DNA of 5,019 nucleotides from Ghiorsea sp. (GTDB lineage Bacteria; Pseudomonadota; Zetaproteobacteria; Mariprofundales; Mariprofundaceae): assembly GCA_027019685.1 (NCBI GenBank), contig JALUWH010000331.1:1-5019 (forward strand). Direction: 5' to 3'. Positions 1-5,019 of the stretch are shown here, in pieces. Under the pieces are notes generated by a model, which did no database searches, was not told the DNA's origin, and was given only the letters and a program-made list of their open reading frames with translations. The position numbers were made by a program, and so were the translations under genes. Within the stretch, counting starts at the first letter, position 1; the number at the start of each line of letters is the position of its first letter.

Positions 1-21
1 GGGAATGACGGGCTTAAACAA
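1..21 (-). CDS. Start of a third leftward gene (partial, seven codons)
   Basis: Reading leftward, a TTG codon at 21-19 opens a frame that stays open to the window edge and gives MFKPVIP. It lies 10 bases after a perfect AGGAGG (37-32), which overlaps the stop codon of the membrane-protein gene, so a start here is well placed although the codon is not ATG and no ATG is available nearby. Seven residues cannot identify a family. The beginning is reminiscent of sugar-nucleotide pyrophosphorylases such as mannose-1-phosphate guanylyltransferase, whose N-terminus runs 'IPVILxGGxGxRLWP' directly after a few residues, but this is only a guess. The gene would be the third member of the leftward operon. 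Confidence 0.45.
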
Positions 22-31
22 TAGTTCGTAA

Positions 32-37
32 CCTCCT
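32..37 (-). promoter_or_regulatory. Strong Shine-Dalgarno sequence overlapping a stop codon
   Basis: The minus strand reads TTAGGAGGT here. The TAG stop of the upstream membrane-protein gene (38-36) is embedded in a consensus AGGAGG. Such an arrangement serves re-initiation on the next gene of an operon, here the TTG at 21-19, at a spacing of 10 bases (slightly long). It is the main evidence that a gene continues beyond the left edge. Confidence 0.6.
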
Positions 38-617
38 AACCATGCCCAACTTGTCTGCGCCGCACAAGCAACATCAGAATAAAGAGCAAACCTAAGAACC
101 CCGTAAGCGCTGGAAAAATTATGGTGGTGATAGAATAATGCATGAGAGCAGCGATAGACACAGCATTGCGCGTGGTCATCAGCACATAAAAGCCAAGCTG
201 CACATCAAAGGGTTTATAATACGACTTGCGAAAGGTTGAGCCAAAACCCAAGGCATCAATGCTGGTTAAAATCACCACCGTCCATAATGGGTCATCATGA
301 ATATACCATAAAGGCAAGGCGGATAAAGCAAGCACAAAAAATATCCAATCGGTTTGGGTAATCTGAATATCGGCCTTTTTCTGATAAGCAAGCCATGCCA
401 CATAGGTGGTGATAATGCCTGATACACCAATCGCCCATGCACCTGCCCCGCCACCATCTACCATTTGACCAAGAAACACGATAAAGGTGGTTAAACCCCA
501 AATCACCCATGAAAAAACATGCGGCTTGCTTTCACCATGTTGTATGGAGCGAATATATGGCAGAAAGGCAATCCATGTGATGGCTACAGCTACCACTCCT
601 AATATTTCTTTATACAT
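36..617 (-). CDS. Seven-helix membrane protein, PQ-loop/SWEET-like
   Basis: This 193-residue protein is almost entirely hydrophobic helix. Helices are predicted by eye at about 5-22, 35-53, 59-78, 91-107, 112-125, 138-157 and 163-185, ending in a basic tail (RRR at 186-188). The pattern is three helices, one linker helix, three helices. After the first helix of each triplet comes a loop with Arg followed by Lys-Pro (R23...K31-P32 and R130...K135-P136), suggesting an internal duplication as in PQ-loop/SWEET-type transporters. The classic Pro-Gln pair is absent; the first repeat has Leu-Pro-Tyr instead. It sits in the inner membrane; substrate and function are unknown. The ATG at 617-615 directly follows the TGA of the upstream gene (620-618) with no clear Shine-Dalgarno, so translation is probably coupled. 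Membrane location is nearly certain; the family placement is inference. Confidence 0.85.
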   Translation of the reverse strand: MYKEILGVVAVAITWIAFLPYIRSIQHGESKPHVFSWVIWGLTTFIVFLGQMVDGGGAGAWAIGVSGIITTYVAWLAYQKKADIQITQTDWIFFVLALSALPLWYIHDDPLWTVVILTSIDALGFGSTFRKSYYKPFDVQLGFYVLMTTRNAVSIAALMHYSITTIIFPALTGFLGLLFILMLLVRRRQVGHG

Positions 618-1052
618 TCATAACAAACTAGCATCAATAAGCCAACGTCTCGCAGTATCCTCATCTTTAAATAATTCTACCTCTTTATTCTTAGCAGGGT
701 ATAGCTGTTGCAATGTTTGATACAGTTCCCCTTTAAAAAAGGCATAAGGATCACTGGCAATCATAGCAATTCTTGAAGGTTGAGAGCTATCATCCAAAGC
801 TCGGCCTGCCATTACAAGGTTTGCCAGCTCACCTGTATTTATATCAACATCATCCACAAGTCTAAAATCAACCAACTCACTAAACCCTGCAATACTTGGT
901 TTATTTAACCACACATGCTGCAAGTATGTCAGCACAGTATTTACGTTCATAGTACCGTGAAAACATACCTCAACATACCTTTCGACTTCATGTATCTTAT
1001 ATTGGAACGGCAGTGACTGTTTTGATACCATGCCTTCTTTCGCACTATGCAT
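618..1052 (-). CDS. Small soluble protein, probably SpoIIAA-like (STAS/SEC14 type)
   Basis: This 144-residue protein has no signal peptide or membrane segment. Its order of elements matches the SpoIIAA-like STAS/SEC14 group of small proteins: a beta hairpin (YVEVCFHG, 26-33), a helix (38-49), a strand with the family-like 'ELVDFRLVDDVDI' (59-71), a helix (74-86), a strand (RIAMIAS, 94-100), a helix around 104-117, and a terminal acidic stretch with 'VELFKDEDTARRWL' (125-138). Such proteins are mostly uncharacterised; roles in lipid binding or partner switching have been proposed for relatives, and no phosphorylatable serine can be assigned here. The start at 1052 is preferred over the internal Met8 because AGAGGTG lies just ahead of it. 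It is the first gene of the leftward cluster, divergent from nadB, and abuts the membrane-protein gene, so the two products may work together. The fold is inferred from pattern only. Confidence 0.8.
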   Translation of the reverse strand: MHSAKEGMVSKQSLPFQYKIHEVERYVEVCFHGTMNVNTVLTYLQHVWLNKPSIAGFSELVDFRLVDDVDINTGELANLVMAGRALDDSSQPSRIAMIASDPYAFFKGELYQTLQQLYPAKNKEVELFKDEDTARRWLIDASLL

Positions 1053-1056
1053 ACCA

Positions 1057-1063
1057 CACCTCT
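1057..1063 (-). promoter_or_regulatory. Shine-Dalgarno of the STAS-like gene
   Basis: The minus strand carries AGAGGTG, with GAGG ending six bases before the ATG at 1052-1050. The alternative Met8 start has a purine-rich stretch only one base upstream, which is too close, so this site decides the start. Confidence 0.6.
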
Positions 1064-1071
1064 TTCCCCCA

Positions 1072-1103
1072 TTGCCAAGTAAACCAGCTTATTAGCATAA
1101 AAT
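1072..1103 (+). promoter_or_regulatory. Candidate sigma-70 promoter of nadB
   Basis: TTGCCA at 1072-1077 matches the -35 consensus in four of six positions. Two -10 candidates follow: CATAAA at 1096-1101 (four of six, spacing 18) and TAAAAT at 1098-1103 (five of six, spacing 20, long). A start of transcription near 1109-1110 would leave an RNA leader of about 50 bases before the ATG at 1159, but only about 10 bases before the TTG at 1120. Weak evidence by eye alone. Confidence 0.25.
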
Positions 1104-1158
1104 AAAGTAACTTGCGTTTTTGGATGAAATCTCTTGGTTTCACGTTTATGCTCCGCCC

Positions 1159-2775
1159 ATGCCTTTGAAAACCCAAATACAAGACACTTACAACCATACT
1201 TACGATTATCTGATTATAGGCAGTGGTGCGGCAGGTTTAATGGCAGCTCACCGCTTGGCAAAACATGGCAAAGTTTGCTTAGTAAATAAATCAGACTTCC
1301 CAGACTCCAACACTTTCCAAGCCCAAGGCGGTATTGCAGGGTTTATTACCAAAGAAGATACCATTGAAAGTCATATTGAAGATACCATCAAAGCAGGCGC
1401 AGGGCTTTGCCATGCTGATGTAGTTAGCGAAGTGGTCAATCATGGGCATGATATGGTGGAAGAATTATTACACTTGGGGACACCCTTTGACACTGAAAAT
1501 GGCAAACTCCATTTAACCCGTGAAGGTGGACATTCTCACCGCCGCATTGCCCATGTGCAAGACTCCACAGGCAAAGCTATTGGTGAGACTTTACTTAAAC
1601 ATGTGCAAAACAATAGTAATATCCAATGCTTACAGCGACATATGGTGGTTGATTTAATCACCACCCATAAACTGGGTATTTTTAATCAAAAAAACCAATG
1701 TTTGGGTGCTTATATTTTACCCGAAGAAGGTGACGTATTTAGCATTGCTGCCAAACATGTGATTCTAGCAACTGGTGGTGCGGGCAAAGTATATATGTAC
1801 ACATCCAACCCCCATGCGGCGACGGGTGATGGCATTGCTATGGCATGGCGCGCAGGTTGTGCTGTGATGAATTTAGAGTTTATGCAATTTCATCCCACTT
1901 GCCTCTACAACCCCAACGGTTCAACCATGTTGCTCACTGAAGCATTAAGAGGCGAAGGCGCACATTTGATTGACAAACATGGACGAAGATTTGTCTTTGA
2001 TGACGATGAACGCGGTGAACTGGCACCTCGTGACATTGTTGCCCGCTCCATTGACCGTGAAATCAAAAAAACTGGTGAAGACTGCATGTATTTGGATGTC
2101 ACCCACTTGGGCGCAGACAAAATCAATAACCAATTTCCCAATATCCAACGTAGGTTGTTAACAATGGGCTTGGATATGAGCAAACAGCCTATCCCCATTG
2201 TGCCTGCTGCACATTATATGTGTGGCGGTGTACAAACAGATGTAAGTGGAAAAACAAAGGTCGCAGGACTATCCGTGATTGGTGAAGCAGCATGCACAGG
2301 ACTGCACGGCGCAAACCGCCTTGCCAGCAATTCTTTGCTTGAATGTTTGGTGATGGCAGACCAATGCGCTGCCCGCATTGTAAAAGAGCCGAATACACAA
2401 GCAGCTATGGTGATTCCTGCTTGGGATAGTAGCGGCGTTGTACCCGAACAAGAACGCGTACAAATCAAACAAAACTGGGATGAAATTCGTGCGATTATGT
2501 CCAACTATGTTGGTATCGTTCGCACATCAGAGCGTTTACGGAGAGCTAGAAGACGTTTATTTCTCATCCATGAAGAAATCGCTGAATATTATTGGCAACA
2601 TCCACTAAGTCGTAGCTTGCTTGAGTTGAGAAACCTTGCTTTGCTTGCTGACTTAATGATTCGTAGTGCCCAGCAACGCCATGAATCGCGTGGTCTGCAC
2701 TACACAACCGACTACCCCAGCCAAGCCAAAGAAGCAAAAGATACGGTTTTGCTTCCTCAAGGTGAAAATATATGA
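1159..2775 (+). CDS. nadB: L-aspartate oxidase (NadB)
   Basis: NadB is a cytoplasmic FAD enzyme that oxidises L-aspartate to iminoaspartate, which NadA condenses with dihydroxyacetone phosphate to quinolinate, the precursor of NAD. O2 or fumarate can accept the electrons. The 538-residue product has the FAD-binding GSGAAG (21-26) and ATGGAG (204-209). Residues aligned with the E. coli active-site set are all present with a constant shift of one: E122 (in TREGGHS), H245 (QFHPT), R291 (LAPRD), H352 (AAHYMCGG) and R387 (GANRLASNS). A C-terminal helical domain runs from about 430 and contains SRGLHY (510-515). The family is about 540 residues long. The ATG at 1159 is chosen because length and numbering then match E. 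coli; an in-frame TTG at 1120 would add 13 residues. Neither has a visible Shine-Dalgarno. The stop overlaps the glnD start. SdhA/FrdA are related flavoproteins, but GANRLASNS and the C-terminus point to NadB. Confidence 0.97.
   Translation: MPLKTQIQDTYNHTYDYLIIGSGAAGLMAAHRLAKHGKVCLVNKSDFPDSNTFQAQGGIAGFITKEDTIESHIEDTIKAGAGLCHADVVSEVVNHGHDMVEELLHLGTPFDTENGKLHLTREGGHSHRRIAHVQDSTGKAIGETLLKHVQNNSNIQCLQRHMVVDLITTHKLGIFNQKNQCLGAYILPEEGDVFSIAAKHVILATGGAGKVYMYTSNPHAATGDGIAMAWRAGCAVMNLEFMQFHPTCLYNPNGSTMLLTEALRGEGAHLIDKHGRRFVFDDDERGELAPRDIVARSIDREIKKTGEDCMYLDVTHLGADKINNQFPNIQRRLLTMGLDMSKQPIPIVPAAHYMCGGVQTDVSGKTKVAGLSVIGEAACTGLHGANRLASNSLLECLVMADQCAARIVKEPNTQAAMVIPAWDSSGVVPEQERVQIKQNWDEIRAIMSNYVGIVRTSERLRRARRRLFLIHEEIAEYYWQHPLSRSLLELRNLALLADLMIRSAQQRHESRGLHYTTDYPSQAKEAKDTVLLPQGENI
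2759..2764 (+). promoter_or_regulatory. Shine-Dalgarno of glnD inside the end of nadB
   Basis: AAGGTG ends seven bases before the ATG at 2772 and lies in the last codons of nadB. It supports this glnD start and, with the ATGA overlap, ribosome hand-over from nadB to glnD. Confidence 0.6.
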
Positions 2776-5019
2776 GCCAAAACCCTCAAACACAAAACAA
2801 CCAAGCATTCATTGACTACGGAAAAGCACATTTAAAGCAACTTTATCAAGATATTGAAGCTGAATTTAAGGCTGAAGCAAGTGGCGCAGATTTAATGCAT
2901 CAAATGTGTGATGGTGTGGATAAACTGCTAACACATATCTGGCAGGAAGTTGCGCCAGAGTCTAGCCAACACATCGCTTTTGTTGCTGTGGGTGGTTATG
3001 GGCGTGGTGAACTTGCACCACAATCGGATTGGGATTTTTGGTTTATCATGCCTGAAAAACCAAGCCAACAAATGAATGATGATATTCAAGACTTCTTATA
3101 TGTGATGTGGGATATGAGTGCCAAAATTGGTCATGCTGTGCGCACAGTCAAAGAAACTATTACCCACATTAAAGAAGACTGGAACTCTGCAACCACAGCC
3201 CAAGAAATGCGTCTTTTATGCGGGAATCCATCTTTATTTGATGATTTATCACATGAAACGACCATTTTCTTCAAAAAACAGCGTAAAAAATTTGTAGAAG
3301 CTAAACTTAAAGAACATCAATTAAGACACAATCGCACAGGTGATTCAGCATTTTTAATGGAGCCTGACATCAAAGAATGCAAAGGTGGTTTGCGCGATGT
3401 GCAATCGGTGTTTTGGATTGCCAAAGCTTGGTTTGAAAAAAATAGTCTTGATGCACTGGTATCCGAGGGTCATATCTCGCAGCGTGAAATGCATGATTTA
3501 TTGATGGCGCAAGACTTCTTATGGCGTTGTCGTGTTGGGCTACATTTACAAACCAAGCGACCCAACGATAGATTGTCTTTTGAACAACAAGCTATGCTCG
3601 CAGATGCTATGGGCTATCAACCCATAGAACATCTACCCGCAGTTGATGGCTTGATGAAAGACTACTTTAGCCAAGCAGGGCGGATTGCTCGTGTATCCTC
3701 ACTTATACTGCAAGATATTGATGAACATATGCATGAGTCTTTCTTTGCCTTTACCCGCAATATTGATGATGATTTCACATTAACAGGCAATAAAGTTGGT
3801 ATTCGCCATGAACGGGTATTTAAAGATAACCCTCTTAACCTACTGCGTATTTTTAATGTTGGGCAAGAAGATCATCGCCATCTTAGCAATGCCGCATTGC
3901 GTCAAATCCGTGAAGACGAACGACACTTAATGAACGATGAATTCCGCGCTAACCCCAAAGCGCACCGTTTATTTATGCGTATCTTAAAACATCCACGAAA
4001 TGTTGCTTGGGCACTCAAAGAAATGAAAGATACAGGTGTATTGGGTGGCTTTATACCTGCTTTTTATAAAGTGGTGGGTTTGGGGCAGTTTAACCAATAC
4101 CATGCCTATACTGTAGATGAACATACCCTACATGCTATTGGAGAAGCACGAAATATGATACATGGGGATAGAAAGCTTCGCCTACCCCTTGCCCAAGAAG
4201 TGTTTCATCGCTTAAAACGCCCTGAATTGCTATACCTTGCCTTGCTTTTCCATGATATTGCCAAGGGCATGGCTGGTGACCACTCTGAAAACGGTGAAAT
4301 ATTAGCCCGAGAGTTTTGCCAATCTATTGGTCTAACAGAAGATGCAACCAACTTGGTTGCTTGGCTGGTGCGCAAACATTTAACCATGGCTGTTACCTCA
4401 CAACGCTTTGATTTATCTGACCCTGAAGTGGTTCAAAGCTTTGCTGATAAAGTGGGTAATATGGAGCGTTTAAATTGTCTGCTCTGCTTAACCGTTGCTG
4501 ATATTGCGGCTGTAGGACCCAATGTATGGAATGATTGGAAAGGCTCATTATTAAGCCAACTTTATCATGCCACTCGTCATGCTTTAATGGGAGAAATGAT
4601 TAACCCAGAGGTATTAGAAGAACAACAGCAATCTCGCATTCGTAGTACCCTGCAAATATCCAAGCAGCCTAATTTGATTGAACCTGTGCTTAAACAATTA
4701 CCCAACCGCTTTATTGCCCATTTTCCACCTTATCAACTGGTGCCGATTTCAGAGTTATTAGCTAATTCAGACTTCATGAATGACCAAATTGATATTGCTG
4801 TAGGACACTTTGTTGACCACGACCGCTGCGACACCATGGTTATGGTTGCAGCCAATGAACGCCCAGCTTTGTTTGTTAAATTAGCTTCTGTGATTGCAGC
4901 GGGTCAAATTAACGTGATTGCTGCTCACGCATTTTCACTGGGCAACCATAAAATTTTGGATGTCTTTCATATTCAAAACAAAGACAAGCAGCCTTTGGTT
5001 GAACCCCAAGACTTAGAAC
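2772..5019 (+). CDS. glnD: Bifunctional PII uridylyltransferase/uridylyl-removing enzyme GlnD (3' end missing)
   Basis: GlnD is the cytoplasmic glutamine sensor of the nitrogen (Ntr) system: at low glutamine it uridylylates PII (GlnB/GlnK), at high glutamine it removes UMP. The frame is open from the ATG at 2772 to the right edge, 749 codons with no stop; E. coli GlnD has 890 residues, so most of the two C-terminal ACT domains is outside or cut. Domains seen: nucleotidyltransferase with GGYGRGEL (74-81) and metal-binding D86 and D88; the GlnD signature EPDIKECKGGLRDVQ (197-211); HAYTVDEHT (444-452); the HD phosphohydrolase with HDIAKG (494-499) and DHS (503-505); LTVADI (573-578); and the start of ACT1 (from about 688, ERPALF at 696-701). 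All catalytic residues are intact, so both activities are expected. The N-terminus is about 19 residues shorter than in E. coli. The start overlaps the nadB stop (ATGA), with AAGGTG seven bases upstream, so co-transcription is likely. Confidence 0.97.
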   Translation, partial: MSQNPQTQNNQAFIDYGKAHLKQLYQDIEAEFKAEASGADLMHQMCDGVDKLLTHIWQEVAPESSQHIAFVAVGGYGRGELAPQSDWDFWFIMPEKPSQQMNDDIQDFLYVMWDMSAKIGHAVRTVKETITHIKEDWNSATTAQEMRLLCGNPSLFDDLSHETTIFFKKQRKKFVEAKLKEHQLRHNRTGDSAFLMEPDIKECKGGLRDVQSVFWIAKAWFEKNSLDALVSEGHISQREMHDLLMAQDFLWRCRVGLHLQTKRPNDRLSFEQQAMLADAMGYQPIEHLPAVDGLMKDYFSQAGRIARVSSLILQDIDEHMHESFFAFTRNIDDDFTLTGNKVGIRHERVFKDNPLNLLRIFNVGQEDHRHLSNAALRQIREDERHLMNDEFRANPKAHRLFMRILKHPRNVAWALKEMKDTGVLGGFIPAFYKVVGLGQFNQYHAYTVDEHTLHAIGEARNMIHGDRKLRLPLAQEVFHRLKRPELLYLALLFHDIAKGMAGDHSENGEILAREFCQSIGLTEDATNLVAWLVRKHLTMAVTSQRFDLSDPEVVQSFADKVGNMERLNCLLCLTVADIAAVGPNVWNDWKGSLLSQLYHATRHALMGEMINPEVLEEQQQSRIRSTLQISKQPNLIEPVLKQLPNRFIAHFPPYQLVPISELLANSDFMNDQIDIAVGHFVDHDRCDTMVMVAANERPALFVKLASVIAAGQINVIAAHAFSLGNHKILDVFHIQNKDKQPLVEPQDLE

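Larger units (their letters stand above)
1053..1158. promoter_or_regulatory. Divergent intergenic region between the leftward cluster and nadB
   Basis: About 106 bases separate the two divergent start codons (67 if nadB starts at the TTG at 1120). The stretch 1081-1120 is AT-rich, as expected for promoters. It contains a short imperfect palindrome AAGT-A-ACTT (1105-1113) and the hexamer AAGTAA twice (1077-1082 and 1105-1110). No known NAD regulator box, riboswitch or terminator can be recognised. Both transcripts must start in or near this region, so joint regulation is possible but not shown. Confidence 0.5.

Noticed and set aside
272..720. Open frames inside the membrane-protein gene (272-457 and 295-510, minus) and across the junction of the two leftward genes (487-720, plus)
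   Set aside because: They overlap genes with coherent membrane or soluble protein sequence; the translations have no recognisable features and no start signals.
1105..1113. AAGT-A-ACTT palindrome upstream of nadB as a repressor site
   Set aside because: Four-base arms in AT-rich DNA are expected by chance, and it does not resemble any NAD-regulator box I know. Mentioned only in the intergenic entry.
123..1665. Nine-mer ATCACCACC (or its complement) four times: 123-131, 271-279, 405-413 and 1657-1665
   Set aside because: Each copy lies in a coding frame as Ile-Thr-Thr or Val-Val-Ile codons, spacing is irregular and flanks differ. It is explained by codon use, not by a repeat family.
1642..1668. 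Imperfect inverted repeat ATGGTGGTTGATT / AATCACCACCCAT within nadB
   Set aside because: The arms contain bulges and leave a loop of about one base, there is no T tract, and the codons encode ordinary NadB sequence. Not a credible terminator or operator.
1905..2504. Several open frames of 60-97 codons opposite or out of frame with nadB, and one at 4205-4387 opposite glnD
   Set aside because: They lie wholly inside well-supported nadB and glnD, have no ribosome binding sites that I noticed, and their translations look like shadow sequence.

Overview
The window reads as ordinary proteobacterial chromosome of moderate to low GC content (my estimate is low-to-mid 40s percent; not computed). A full-type GlnD (nucleotidyltransferase, HD and ACT parts) next to an aerobic-type L-aspartate oxidase fits Proteobacteria. 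I cannot fix the class; a gamma- or zetaproteobacterium would fit. There are no RNA genes, mobile elements, CRISPR repeats or signs of recent transfer.

Left part, minus strand (1-1052): a compact, leftward gene cluster. It starts with a small soluble protein resembling SpoIIAA-like STAS/SEC14 proteins (618-1052). A seven-helix membrane protein with two-fold internal symmetry, like PQ-loop/SWEET-type proteins, follows with no spacer (36-617). Its stop codon lies inside a strong Shine-Dalgarno sequence that appears to serve a third gene, of which only the first seven codons are in the window (1-21).

Middle (1053-1158): a divergent intergenic region of about 106 bases. It should hold the promoters of both gene groups, although only a weak candidate promoter for nadB can be seen.

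Right part, plus strand (1159-5019): nadB, encoding L-aspartate oxidase (first step of de novo NAD synthesis), is followed by glnD, the uridylyltransferase/uridylyl-removing enzyme that senses glutamine and modifies PII proteins. The two overlap by four bases (ATGA) and are very probably co-transcribed. glnD runs off the right edge after 749 codons, in its first ACT domain. All recognised catalytic residues of both enzymes are intact.

No clearly new biological system is visible. The points most worth a second look are the nadB-glnD coupling, the uncharacterised STAS-like/SWEET-like pair with its tightly packed third gene, and the nadB start, where no ribosome binding site is seen and a 14-codon ORF overlaps it in another frame.
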